From Pseudoalteromonas sp. MSK9-3 (GTDB taxonomy: Bacteria; Pseudomonadota; Gammaproteobacteria; Enterobacterales; Alteromonadaceae), in contig NZ_MIET01000034.1 of assembly GCF_003590335.1 (NCBI RefSeq), positions 186,001 through 250,000 of the forward strand: a DNA stretch of 64,000 nucleotides, given 5' to 3'. How positions within the stretch are numbered: position 1 is the stretch's first letter; each line of letters begins with the position of its first letter. The notes under the pieces were generated by a model that saw nothing but the letters and a program-made list of their open reading frames with translations, had not been told where the DNA came from and made no database searches. The position numbers were made by a program, and so were the translations under genes. Positions 27,669 to 36,139 of this stretch are shown piece by piece.

Positions 27669-27694
27669 GCGCCTCAACGATTTTAAAGAGGCGC
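27669..27694 (-). promoter_or_regulatory. Hairpin covering the deaD ribosome-binding site
   Basis: On the mRNA, GCGCCTC (27694-27688) pairs with GAGGCGC (27675-27669) across a 12-base loop; an alternative register with a two-base bulge extends the stem to ten pairs (AATGCG with CGCATT). The downstream arm contains GAGG, seven bases before the ATG, so the ribosome site would be closed. It could be a thermosensitive switch or an autoregulation site for the helicase. Confidence 0.6.
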
Positions 27695-27850
27695 GCATTG
27701 TATAGGAAAAGGCTAGCAAATGCTTGTATAAATTAGAACTAATTTATATGTGCTTGATGTTGTATGTTTTTTAATCAGTGGCTTTTTCGGTATTTAACAT
27801 ACCGTTTACGAATGCGCGCATTTACTGGTTTCACACGATTTTACCTTATT

Positions 27851-28114
27851 TTAGCTATATAGCCCTAATTCTGATTTTGCATAGGCTTCGAATTCGGTAA
27901 ATCCACCAATATGGTCTTGGCCAATAAATATTTGAGGCACAGTTGGGCAAGGTTTACCAGCAGACTTCTCTAGGTCGGCCTTTGAGACATTTTCTTTGAT
28001 GATGTCGACATAACGATAGTTGAAATCATCACGATCAGTTTTTAATTTTTCTGCGACTTCTTTCGCACGTACACAAAATGGGCAGCCTTCACGGCCAAAT
28101 ATTACTGTAAACAT
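27851..28114 (-). CDS. grxA: Glutaredoxin 1
   Basis: An 87-residue glutaredoxin close to E. coli GrxA (85 residues): MFTVIFGREGCPFCVRAKEVAEKL with the CPFC active site, then DRDDFNYRYVDI, the cis-proline loop TVPQIFIGQDHIGGFTEF. It reduces disulfides with glutathione, for example in ribonucleotide reductase. The ATG at 28114 is the start; the frame extends to 28234 but that extra N-terminus has no match to the family. Confidence 0.95.
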   Translation of the reverse strand: MFTVIFGREGCPFCVRAKEVAEKLKTDRDDFNYRYVDIIKENVSKADLEKSAGKPCPTVPQIFIGQDHIGGFTEFEAYAKSELGLYS

Positions 28115-28264
28115 TGATTCTATTCTCTTTAAGTTTCTTTGGAGTAGGCTTAAGTTTAGTGCTTTTTGACAGATTGAAAAGCGGGTTAAAACGATAGGGG
28201 TAATCGATTTTTTAAATGCCCAGATAAAGGCCACAGTAGCTATGGCCTATTTTCTCAGAGTGAG

Positions 28265-30343
28265 TTAGAAGGTGACACTGAAACCAATAGACGGGCGCAA
28301 CTCAAAGTCATCCTCTTCTTCTTCGATGTACAGGTCATTGACGGATTTAACTTTGTCGTAATCAAGATCAATACTGCTGACGTTCTTTTGTCCATAAGCA
28401 TTCATCAGCTCAAGAATTAATTTTCCATCTAAACCAAATAACTGAGTTTTTCGTTCAAAGCGGATATCTAAGCGATGATATAAATCATGTCTTTTAGAAA
28501 ATGAATCGCCATAGACGGGTAAAAAGCGATTGTCGAAATCAGGGTTTTCACGTACACCGACAATCGGTGTGTAGGCTTGCCCACTGCGCGCGGTAAAATT
28601 AAAGCCACCTTCCCAAAGTTCATTTATTTCATATTGAAATACGGCATTAAACACTATGGGTGTATCCGCATAATAGTCTTTGGTTATATGGTCGCGGGTA
28701 TTAGTTCGTTCACTTTTTGCATAACTTAATGACACCCAGCCATACCACTTGTCCGTCTTATTTTTATTGATGAGTAAATCGAGGCCGTATGCTTTGCCGT
28801 CAACCTGGTTGCTATATAATAGATGTGCATCAGATGCATTGGCCTCAATGGCCAGCGGTAAGTTATCCATGGTTTTATGATACCCTTCAATAGACCATGA
28901 CCACTCATCAGTAAGCTCTTGACTAAAGCCGAGAGTGATGTGATCAGATGTTTGCGATTCTAAATTGGGGTTGCCTACATCTGGTGCAATATGATCGATG
29001 TTTTGCATTCTGTTATAACGACCAAATTTAGCAGAAATGGTACTTTGGTCACTAAGGTAGTAATTTAGCGCGATGCGCGGCGTTACAAAACTCTCGTCGG
29101 TGTACTTGTTATGCTGCCACTGGCCACCCAATTCACTTTGCAATTGCTCATTGATTTGCCAGACGTGCGTCAAACCAATAAACCCAGTATCGACATCAAA
29201 TTTTTGCTTTCCTGTGATCCGCGCCCCTTTTTTGATATCACAATCAGGGTCAAACTCGGTACATAAATATTGGAACGTATCGTAGCTATATGATGTTTCA
29301 TTATCATAATATGCCATATCAGTGATCAGGCGGTGTTGCTTATTAATACGATAATTCAGCTGTGCCTTGTATGTGTATTGTGTCTCAGATTCTTCTTCGA
29401 AAAAACCATTACTCAAACTTGCGCGTTTGCCATACTCAAGCCTACCTGAGTGCTTTAGTGCGCCAACTGCCATTCTTAAATGAAAACGTTTGTTATAGTG
29501 GTCCCACAATACATTTTGGCTATTAAACTCCCTGATATAAACGGCGTCACCTTGAAATTCAGGGGTTTTTTGGGCGAGTTCTGCCCGCTCATTAAACCCT
29601 GCGGCAGCAGAATCCTCTGCACCCGTAAAATTAAATGTCAGGGTATTATTGTTATTGATATCCCATAACCATTTACCCTGATAATCATGGTCATCGGGTG
29701 CTTCGTTGATTGTCACGCCAGAAGGTTCGCCATCATCATCTTCAAGCTCTTCTCCTTCGGAAAAAAAGAGTGGCAGTGTGCTTTTACGCGCTGAAAAGTA
29801 AAAAGCAGTATTCTCAGTTGCTTGTCCTTCGACAAATACACCAGCGTTAAACATGGTGAAATCAAGGGTGGTGGTAATAGGTTGATATTTTGGGTTACGC
29901 AATGTGACATCGAATACCGCGCCAGTTGCATTACTATATCCTGCGCCATACCCTGCTGAGTAAAGTTGAAAGTCTTGAATAATGTGGCGATTGAAAATAG
30001 AGCTGCCAAAATCATGAAAGATATAACCTGCAGGCATAAAGTCTACTTCAAAAATATTATCACTGGGTGAAGAGCCTCGTACGGCGGGCTCTGCCATTGA
30101 GCCACCCGCAGCTACAACGCCAGGTAAAGAGTAAACCGCACGCAGTGGATCGCCCATTGCGCCAGGCATCGCGACGAGTTTTTCGGTATTTTCGGTAATT
30201 TCACTGGTGACGCTGCTCCGTTTGTAAAGTACTTCTATATGTTCTATTTGAGCTTGCTGCGCGTGTGCAATACTTGAAAATACCATGTACATCATAATGG
30301 GTGATAAAACGAAAGAGCGCTTTGCGTGCGTAATTTTTTTCAT
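28265..30343 (-). CDS. TonB-dependent outer-membrane receptor
   Basis: The 692-residue protein has a signal peptide ending near SIAHAQ (about residue 29), a plug domain (about 35-180: VYSLPGVVAAGGSMAEPAVRG, then GYGAGYSNATGAVFDV) and a C-terminal barrel with many aromatic turns, ending in SIGFSVTF with a C-terminal Phe. It takes up an unknown ligand with energy from TonB. No N-terminal CarboxypepD-like domain is seen, and I found no Fur box in front of it, so iron is not favoured as ligand. ATG 30343 (MKKITHAKRS) is the start; a frame to 30373 adds ten residues that are not signal-like. A redoxin gene lies upstream. Confidence 0.9.
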   Translation of the reverse strand: MKKITHAKRSFVLSPIMMYMVFSSIAHAQQAQIEHIEVLYKRSSVTSEITENTEKLVAMPGAMGDPLRAVYSLPGVVAAGGSMAEPAVRGSSPSDNIFEVDFMPAGYIFHDFGSSIFNRHIIQDFQLYSAGYGAGYSNATGAVFDVTLRNPKYQPITTTLDFTMFNAGVFVEGQATENTAFYFSARKSTLPLFFSEGEELEDDDGEPSGVTINEAPDDHDYQGKWLWDINNNNTLTFNFTGAEDSAAAGFNERAELAQKTPEFQGDAVYIREFNSQNVLWDHYNKRFHLRMAVGALKHSGRLEYGKRASLSNGFFEEESETQYTYKAQLNYRINKQHRLITDMAYYDNETSYSYDTFQYLCTEFDPDCDIKKGARITGKQKFDVDTGFIGLTHVWQINEQLQSELGGQWQHNKYTDESFVTPRIALNYYLSDQSTISAKFGRYNRMQNIDHIAPDVGNPNLESQTSDHITLGFSQELTDEWSWSIEGYHKTMDNLPLAIEANASDAHLLYSNQVDGKAYGLDLLINKNKTDKWYGWVSLSYAKSERTNTRDHITKDYYADTPIVFNAVFQYEINELWEGGFNFTARSGQAYTPIVGVRENPDFDNRFLPVYGDSFSKRHDLYHRLDIRFERKTQLFGLDGKLILELMNAYGQKNVSSIDLDYDKVKSVNDLYIEEEEDDFELRPSIGFSVTF

Positions 30344-30429
30344 GTTCTGGTCCCTGTGCTGTATATGAATCAACGGTGAATTTCAGCAACAGTGTAACCA
30401 AGTAGAGTGTATAAGTGTTTTAGCTTTGG

Positions 30430-30464
30430 GTAAGAAACTGTAGGGTTGAGCTACAGTTTCTTAC
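30430..30464 (-). terminator. Hairpin at the end of the redoxin gene
   Basis: GTAAGAAACTGTAG and its perfect complement CTACAGTTTCTTAC flank a 7-base loop, a 14-bp stem. The upstream arm on the mRNA contains the stop codon of the redoxin gene. There is no T-run, so classical termination is doubtful. Confidence 0.5.
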
Positions 30465-30955
30465 AGTCGTATTTTTATGCCTAATTCACTTGAATAGCCG
30501 ATAGAGCGTTCTACAACTTTCAGGTGTTCATCAATCACGTAATAGGTTGGGTATGCTTTTACCTTAAAGTTTTGTGCCGTTATGTGATCTCCAAGTAAAA
30601 CAGGCATAGATAAATTTAACCCTTGTGAAAATTGGCGGACACTTTGAGGGTTTGCGTAGTCGAGCGCAATAGCAATTGCATTGAGGTCACCATTTTTATG
30701 TAATTTATCTAAATTAGGCATGCTGTATTTACAGATACTACACCATGGAGCAAAAAAGTAGATAACCGTTTGCTGACCTTTTAATGATGATAAGTCGATA
30801 CGCTGATCTGCGTCATCCAGCCTTGGTAGGGAAAAATATGGTGCGTTTTGTTTACCATTATCTGCAAGCATGCCAAGCTCTTGGTACGCAGAGATAGCGG
30901 TAATGGTCAAAAGTAATAAACCAATTTGTATGATGTATTTAAGCATAAGGTACAT
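30461..30955 (-). CDS. Thioredoxin-like membrane-anchored thiol protein (TlpA/ResA type)
   Basis: The 164-residue protein begins with a membrane helix (about residues 4-22) and continues with a redoxin domain: LSSLKGQQTVIYFFAPWCSICKYSMPNLDKL with a WCSIC active site, and the cis-proline loop AYPTYYVIDEH. It would act as a thiol-disulfide protein on the periplasmic side, possibly in cytochrome or envelope protein maturation. It is upstream of the TonB-dependent receptor in the same orientation, 117 bases apart, with a strong hairpin in between. Confidence 0.85.
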   Translation of the reverse strand: MYLMLKYIIQIGLLLLTITAISAYQELGMLADNGKQNAPYFSLPRLDDADQRIDLSSLKGQQTVIYFFAPWCSICKYSMPNLDKLHKNGDLNAIAIALDYANPQSVRQFSQGLNLSMPVLLGDHITAQNFKVKAYPTYYVIDEHLKVVERSIGYSSELGIKIRL

Positions 30956-31087
30956 GTGTTATGAATTCTAGGGCAGCTTAATACAAACAGACCGAGTAAA
31001 TCGAATTATTTTCTCACTGTGTTTACGTATAAATGTAACTAAATGCTACATCGCTATTAGAGTATGGGCGTCTATAAATAATGGCTA

Positions 31088-31131
31088 AATACCATCATAG
31101 GATCAGGGTAACGTGATCCTATGATGGTATT
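31088..31131. repeat. Long perfect inverted repeat between genes
   Basis: AATACCATCATAGGATCA (31088-31105) and its exact complement (31114-31131) flank GGGTAACG. The 18-bp perfect stem lies 20 bases after the olsF stop on the minus strand. A short TTT follows on that strand, so it may work as a terminator or 3' stabiliser for olsF. Confidence 0.8.
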
Positions 31132-31151
31132 CGTTATGAAGTGGCGTTTAT

Positions 31152-32861
31152 TTACTCACCCAAATAACGTTTTGCTTTTTGTGGCTTCAGCTTTTCTAAG
31201 TCAACTAAGACGAGTCCATCGATACAGTTATTAAAATCAGGATCAATACTAAAGCTGAGAAAGTTTGCACCGTCATGGTCACATATTTCAGTGTATTGTT
31301 TAAATAGCGTTGGCACTTGCGCGCCCATATTCGCCAAAATATGTTTGAGTTCTGCAAAATCTTCTTTTATATCTGCACCGTGGAATAAGCTTTGATAATG
31401 CGTTAGTTGCGCATTTGATAATTTATATTCGTTGTTCGGCTGTGCATGGTTCGTTAAGCGCGCAAAGTAATGTTGATAGTGATAAACCAACATGGCTTTG
31501 GCTTCATCAGGAAGTGAGTTAGATAAGCTGACAGCACCAAATAGGTAACGGTGTTCAGGGTAGCGTTTAACGAACGCACCAATGCCATACCATAAATAGT
31601 CGAGACTTTTTCTGCCCCAATATTTAGGTTGAACAAAGCTTCTACCTAGTTCAAGGCCTTGTTTAAAGTAAGGCTGCATTTGCTCGCTATAACTAAATAA
31701 ACTATCTGTATATAATCCTTGCTGCCCATGTTCTTCAATAACATGCTTGGCACTGGCAAGGCGATATGCACCAACAAGTTCCAGTTGTTCTGTATCCCAA
31801 AGCACTAGGTGTTGATAATGCATGTCGTAGCGGTCGATATCGCGCCTTTTACCACTGCCCTCGCCAACAGCACGAAATGCGATTTCTCGCAGGCGACCTA
31901 GCTCTCTAAAAATGACAGAGCTTCCTTGATAATTATATAAATAGATTTGCATACCATCTTGGGTTTGCCCGAGTAACTCGCATTCTTTAATGGCTTTTTT
32001 GAGTTCTTTCTTACATTCTGGCACTGCAATTGGGCTTTGCGTTTTCAGAGGGAGCGACTTTTTACTGTTTAATCGATAGAGCTGTTTACGAATAAGGCTG
32101 ACAACTTCTTTATCTTTTAAGTTCTCGATTAAATACGACTCGGGCGGAATACTTGCACCAATTTCAAACTCCAAAGACTTCTGGCGTTGTTTAAACATCT
32201 CTTTGACTAACAGTAAGCTGGCCAAAGGTTTGTATATCATTGATGTACCATAGAATAATGGGCTGTTTTTGGCTTTAATGAAAATAGGCAAAATCGGACA
32301 GTTTGCTTTTTTTGCTATACGTAAGAATCCAGAGTTCCATTTACAGTCCTTGATCCCGGTGGCACTCAATCGTGACACTTCGCCCGCGGGGAAAATAAGC
32401 AAAGCGCCTTCTTGTTTTAAATGCAGCTGGATATTGGCCAACTCTTTTCGACGACTGGTGCCTGAAAGATTATCGACGGGTAATAATAAAGAATGCATCG
32501 GGGTTACCGACATCAACATCCTATTAGCAACAACCTTTAAGTCGGGCCGAACTTTTGCGATGACCCGAATGAGTGCCAATGCATCCAAAGAACCGATAGG
32601 ATGGTTTGCTACAATAACAATACTGCCTTCACTGGGTATATGCTCAACTTGTTTAGGTTTAAAGCGCGCATCGAAGTCTAGCTCGTCAAGTACCTGTTCA
32701 ACAAATTCAATACCTTGCAAGTGTGGGTAGGCATCGGCAAAAGCAATAAACTCTTGTTCATGAAGTAAATATCCTAATCCTTTTTTTACTAAGCCTTTTA
32801 CTTTTGGGGAGTTTTCTAATTGTGGTAAATTTGCTTCAATGACTTTATCGACACTTATCAT
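31152..32861 (-). CDS. olsF: Bifunctional ornithine lipid acyltransferase, OlsF type
   Basis: The 569-residue protein joins two acyltransferases. The N-terminal PlsC-like domain (about residues 60-270) has NHPIGSLDAL, the H(X)4D motif, and IFPAGEVSRL. The C-terminal half (about 300-569) is the OlsB/hemolysin-like GNAT domain, with EIAFRAVGEGSGKRRDID, VGAYRLASAKHV and ELGRSFVQPKYWGRKSLDYLW. In OlsF proteins the C-terminal part N-acylates ornithine and the N-terminal part O-acylates the product, giving ornithine lipids that replace phospholipids when phosphate is short. I start at ATG 32861; the frame extends to TTG 32915, unsupported. Function is inferred from domain order; no PhoB box was found by eye. 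Confidence 0.82.
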   Translation of the reverse strand: MISVDKVIEANLPQLENSPKVKGLVKKGLGYLLHEQEFIAFADAYPHLQGIEFVEQVLDELDFDARFKPKQVEHIPSEGSIVIVANHPIGSLDALALIRVIAKVRPDLKVVANRMLMSVTPMHSLLLPVDNLSGTSRRKELANIQLHLKQEGALLIFPAGEVSRLSATGIKDCKWNSGFLRIAKKANCPILPIFIKAKNSPLFYGTSMIYKPLASLLLVKEMFKQRQKSLEFEIGASIPPESYLIENLKDKEVVSLIRKQLYRLNSKKSLPLKTQSPIAVPECKKELKKAIKECELLGQTQDGMQIYLYNYQGSSVIFRELGRLREIAFRAVGEGSGKRRDIDRYDMHYQHLVLWDTEQLELVGAYRLASAKHVIEEHGQQGLYTDSLFSYSEQMQPYFKQGLELGRSFVQPKYWGRKSLDYLWYGIGAFVKRYPEHRYLFGAVSLSNSLPDEAKAMLVYHYQHYFARLTNHAQPNNEYKLSNAQLTHYQSLFHGADIKEDFAELKHILANMGAQVPTLFKQYTEICDHDGANFLSFSIDPDFNNCIDGLVLVDLEKLKPQKAKRYLGE

Positions 32862-33024
32862 GGCTGACTCTATTGGTGTACGCAATGACCACAGAGTAAG
32901 AATATCTTGTGACAAGCCTGTTGCAAAGTTCTGTCATTTATATGACAACTACCATGTCGAACTTACTATGAATGATTAAATGATAAGACTAGAATGACAC
33001 ATCACTTTTTTTAGAGAACATTCG

Positions 33025-33945
33025 ATGGCAGTATTAATATGCATAACGGGGCGAGACAATAGTAAACTAGAGCAAAAACTCCGTGCCTCTTTGCCTGGTG
33101 TTGAGATATCACAGTGGCCGAATTGCTCAAATTTGGCGGCAGTTGAGTTTGTCATTGCATGGAATGCACCTGACGAGCTTTGGCCCCAATTGCCAAATCT
33201 AAAAGTTGTACAATCATTTGGTGCGGGTGTTGATGGCATTGCTTTGAAGCAACTCCCTGAACATGTAGCTGTGACACGTATTGTTGATACTGGACTAGCC
33301 GATGATATGGCTGAATATATATTAACGCATGTTTTAGCGCATAAACTAAGATTACGTGAATATACACGCAAACAAAATCAACAACAATGGAAGCCACGAC
33401 GTGTGAAGGCACATAATCATGTTGGCATTTTAGGGCTGGGTGAATTGGGGTTAGCTGCTGCGAGCTCTTTACGTAATAACAATTTTATTGTTAGTGGCTG
33501 GTCAAGAACACATAAGGAAGTTGACGGTATAAATTGTTATTATGGACAAAACGCGCTTCATCAATTTCTCGAAAATTTAGACTATTTAGTGTGCCTACTT
33601 CCTCTGACAACGCATACCTCAGGAATATTAAATCGGGTTGTATTTGAACAATTACCCAATGACAGTGTTTTAATAAATGTGGCGCGTGGACAGCACTTAG
33701 TGGATGATGACTTACTTTGGGCACTTGATAACCATCAGCTTGCTGGCGCGACATTAGATGTGTTTAACGCAGAACCGCTTGAGCCTGAACATCCGTTTTG
33801 GCAGCACCCACTGATCACCATGACACCTCATTGTGCCGCAATTACAGACTTGGCGACAGTATGTGAACAAATCGTCTTTAATATTAATGCACACTTTTCA
33901 AAGCAGTCATTGAAAAATCAAATCGACAAAGCGGTTGGGTATTAA
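33025..33945 (+). CDS. ghrA: Glyoxylate/hydroxypyruvate reductase A-like 2-hydroxyacid dehydrogenase
   Basis: A 306-residue D-2-hydroxyacid dehydrogenase. The NAD(P) fold is marked by VGILGLGELGLAAASSL and the Arg-rich GWSRTHKE, which favours NADPH. The catalytic residues appear as Arg in LINVARGQHLVDDD, the Glu in DVFNAEPLEPEHPFW, and His in MTPHCAAIT. Overall it follows E. coli GhrA, which reduces glyoxylate and hydroxypyruvate. The N-terminus MAVLICITGRDN follows a weak AGAGAA. It is divergent from olsF. Confidence 0.87.
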   Translation: MAVLICITGRDNSKLEQKLRASLPGVEISQWPNCSNLAAVEFVIAWNAPDELWPQLPNLKVVQSFGAGVDGIALKQLPEHVAVTRIVDTGLADDMAEYILTHVLAHKLRLREYTRKQNQQQWKPRRVKAHNHVGILGLGELGLAAASSLRNNNFIVSGWSRTHKEVDGINCYYGQNALHQFLENLDYLVCLLPLTTHTSGILNRVVFEQLPNDSVLINVARGQHLVDDDLLWALDNHQLAGATLDVFNAEPLEPEHPFWQHPLITMTPHCAAITDLATVCEQIVFNINAHFSKQSLKNQIDKAVGY

Positions 33946-34054
33946 ATAAATTCATCGAGTATTAAATACTGTATAAAAAAACACCTTGAGACATTTGACT
34001 ACATTCAGTAGGGTAGGTGGCATAAATAATTATAATAATAAGAAGGCGTTAACG

Positions 34055-34147
34055 ATGAAAAGTAAACAAAGCGGAGCTAAATTATCACTGGTCGTCTTAT
34101 CGGTCGTGCTTTTAGGAATTTCTGCGATGTTTACACAAGCAACGTAA
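34055..34147 (+). CDS. Predicted 30-residue single-span membrane peptide
   Basis: ATG at 34055 with AGAAGG eight bases before it opens a 30-codon frame that ends in TAA. The product has a basic N-terminus (MKSKQSGAK) followed by a hydrophobic helix LSLVVLSVVLLGISAMF. This is the pattern of a small membrane peptide or of a very short signal-like peptide. It stands alone between ghrA and smrA. I recognise no family; expression is unproven. Confidence 0.5.
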   Translation: MKSKQSGAKLSLVVLSVVLLGISAMFTQAT

Positions 34148-34181
34148 TATGCATTTTGGCAAAACGTGAGGTGTCATTCAT

Positions 34182-34763
34182 TTAACGTTTTGCGTAAATC
34201 TCTTTTGTTTGTGTTTTTTGCTCATCGTTTTTCTTCAATAAAACATACGTTGAGCCGTTGCCGCCGTGGCAACGCAGTGCTGAGTGAAAACAGAGCACTT
34301 CTGGTATTTCTTGAAGCCACTTATTAATATAACTTTTCAATATAGCGGGTACGGGTTTACTGTTTAAACCAATGCCGTGGCGCAGTAACAGTGCCCGTAC
34401 GTTACCGTTGTGGCAATCAACAATAAATTCAAATAAAGCGTTTCGAGCGTTATGAAAGCGTCGACCGTGTAAGTCTATTGTTGCATCTATTTGGTATTTT
34501 CCTAGCCGCAGCTTTTTATATACGCCTTCTTGTACACCGGGCTTTTTGAATGCAAGGATATCGTGAGGGTTGAGTAAGTCGACGTACTCTGTCGATAAAA
34601 AATTAACGTCTAATGATAGTGCTTGCTCTGCAGCTTTACGCTTTTCAAGCTGAGCAATGGTGGGTTCTGCTTTTATTTGAGCAAGTTCAGCTTGGTTGCT
34701 TTTTGCTAAAGGAACTACATCGCCCATAGATGCTAAAAATAGTTCTTCATCAGTCATAGCCAT
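34182..34763 (-). CDS. smrA: Smr-domain endonuclease SmrA
   Basis: The 193-residue protein has an N-terminal linker region and a C-terminal Smr domain (about residues 90-180), with ATIDLHGRRFHNARNALFEFI, the conserved RHGIG and HGGNGSTYVLLKK. Stand-alone Smr proteins nick DNA or cleave RNA. This one has the SmrA layout of gammaproteobacteria, with DEELFLASMGDVVPL at the start. ATG 34763 has AAGGG upstream; ATG 34757 is an alternative. Confidence 0.92.
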   Translation of the reverse strand: MAMTDEELFLASMGDVVPLAKSNQAELAQIKAEPTIAQLEKRKAAEQALSLDVNFLSTEYVDLLNPHDILAFKKPGVQEGVYKKLRLGKYQIDATIDLHGRRFHNARNALFEFIVDCHNGNVRALLLRHGIGLNSKPVPAILKSYINKWLQEIPEVLCFHSALRCHGGNGSTYVLLKKNDEQKTQTKEIYAKR

Positions 34764-34821
34764 ACGAAACCCTTTAACTGCTGTGTATGGCTATGATTTT
34801 AGCGTAGTTCAATTGACTTGA

Positions 34822-35064
34822 CTACTGACTTAGATTTAATTGTCCAAATGTATACACTTTAAATAGATAAAATGTATTAATTAATATGAGGCTTAAATTA
34901 GAAACCACGCTGGTATTAACCAAGTCCAGACTGAACGAAAGAAACAAAAGGCTACATGCTGCCACTGCGGCAACGCGTAAAAGAGTTAAGTGATTGATAA
35001 AAAAGGCACCGAAGCCCAGTATTAACAATACGGTATTTAAGAGCCAGTCGAACTCGTAAGGCAT
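34822..35064 (-). CDS. Small predicted membrane protein
   Basis: The 80-residue frame encodes about three hydrophobic segments (LLNTVLLILGFGAFFI, VAAVAACSLLFLSF and LSLILINTFYLFKVY) with few charges, like small inner-membrane proteins of the YgjV kind, though the match is too loose to name. ATG 35064 has no clear ribosome site. It lies between smrA and the next hypothetical gene, in the same orientation. Confidence 0.6.
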   Translation of the reverse strand: MPYEFDWLLNTVLLILGFGAFFINHLTLLRVAAVAACSLLFLSFSLDLVNTSVVSNLSLILINTFYLFKVYTFGQLNLSQ

Positions 35065-35164
35065 GGTCTGTTTGGTTTTCCATGGTTGATTAAAGGAGCG
35101 CCATTATGGTGATCCTTTAACCGAGTATCAAACGAGTATTTTTACATATTTCAGATTAGTTTTT

Positions 35165-35602
35165 TTAATCCAAAATGTATTTATAAATCACAGAGAAAAT
35201 CCCCTTTTGTTCGATAATTTGGTACTTATGGCAGGTTTTTGGGTCAGCTCGGTCAGCACAAAGATATAAGGTATTTCGATCTAATGCTGGCTGTGGGTAA
35301 AGGGTTGAGTCAAGTAGAATTGGGTCAACACCAGGGAGACCAGGCCAGTATATGCTTTGTGCTACTAAGCCAAGCTTTTCATAGGTGAGTAATTTTGGTT
35401 TTGGGAAGGCGATAATAAAAATGACCAAGATACCCATTATTAGCCATTTAGCTTTACTACTGCTTTTTTCTTCAACAACAGGTGTGCTATTTGTGGCTGT
35501 GTTGTTGGCCGTTGGGTTCGTTTTCTTCTGAGTGGGACGGCGGTTAGGGCGTTTACCTTGTGTTTGCCCTAGTAAAGACTGTTTTTTTGCTTGCTTTGAC
35601 AT
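35165..35602 (-). CDS. Hypothetical protein with one membrane segment
   Basis: A 145-residue protein. A basic, Gln/Thr/Asn-rich N-terminus (about residues 1-50) is followed by a membrane helix (KWLIMGILVIFIIAF, about 52-66) and a periplasmic or cytoplasmic domain with two Cys (LYLCADRADPKTCHKYQ) that may form a disulfide, which favours a periplasmic C-terminus. I do not recognise the family. It is divergent from the receiver-domain gene, sharing an intergenic palindrome at 35635-35650. Confidence 0.72.
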   Translation of the reverse strand: MSKQAKKQSLLGQTQGKRPNRRPTQKKTNPTANNTATNSTPVVEEKSSSKAKWLIMGILVIFIIAFPKPKLLTYEKLGLVAQSIYWPGLPGVDPILLDSTLYPQPALDRNTLYLCADRADPKTCHKYQIIEQKGIFSVIYKYILD

Positions 35603-35695
35603 TCCTGTGTATGGCCTTTTGGTTGCAGGACTCTATAATAGATCTATTATGTTTATAATAGCTTATTTTAGTTTGGCAGCCTACGGGAAAGGACA

Positions 35696-36079
35696 ATGGA
35701 ACAGCAAATCTCAATTTTAATCGTCGATGATGTAGGAACTGTTCGCAGCTTTTTGCACCAAACACTCATGCACTTGGGGATTGATCATGTAAGGGAAGCA
35801 TCAACAGCAACCCAATGTATTAAAGCGTGCGAAGAGCAGCATTTTGATATTGTATTTTTAGATATTGAGTTACCTGATGGAGATGGTAAAGAGATAATTG
35901 CGCAACTCAATCAAATTAATGCGGATATTAATGTGGTTATGGTATCGGCGCACTCAACAGTAGATAACGTTAAAGATGCGATAGAGCGAGGTGCTAAAGG
36001 ATTTGTGGTTAAGCCGTTTTCTCCAAAGAAAATAGCAGCCATGCTTAAGAAGTTTTATCCTGAACTTGAATTAACCTGA
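35696..36079 (+). CDS. Stand-alone response-regulator receiver protein (CheY-like)
   Basis: The 127-residue protein is a single receiver domain: acid pocket ILIVDDVGT (about residues 7-15), phosphoacceptor Asp in FLDIELPDGDG (about 57), Thr/Ser switch in VMVSAHST, and Lys in FVVKPFSPKK. It has no output domain, so it should act by protein binding in signalling or chemotaxis. GGGAAAGGACA precedes the ATG. No kinase is nearby. A bidirectional terminator is shared with rpsT. Confidence 0.9.
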   Translation: MEQQISILIVDDVGTVRSFLHQTLMHLGIDHVREASTATQCIKACEEQHFDIVFLDIELPDGDGKEIIAQLNQINADINVVMVSAHSTVDNVKDAIERGAKGFVVKPFSPKKIAAMLKKFYPELELT

Positions 36080-36090
36080 ATGACAGAGAC

Positions 36091-36118
36091 AAAAAAACCG
36101 ACTCTCGTCGGTTTTTTT
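36091..36118. terminator. Bidirectional terminator between receiver gene and rpsT
   Basis: AAAAAAACCGAC-TCTC-GTCGGTTTTTTT has a 5-bp GC-rich stem extended by A/T pairs, 12 bases after the receiver gene and 22 bases after the rpsT stop on the other strand. Confidence 0.92.
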
Positions 36119-36139
36119 AATTCACAATAAAATCAAAAA

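Noticed and set aside
34159-34193. Inverted repeat GCAAAACGT / ACGTTTTGC after the small peptide gene
   Set aside because: One arm is the end of the smrA coding sequence and no T-run follows; probably chance.
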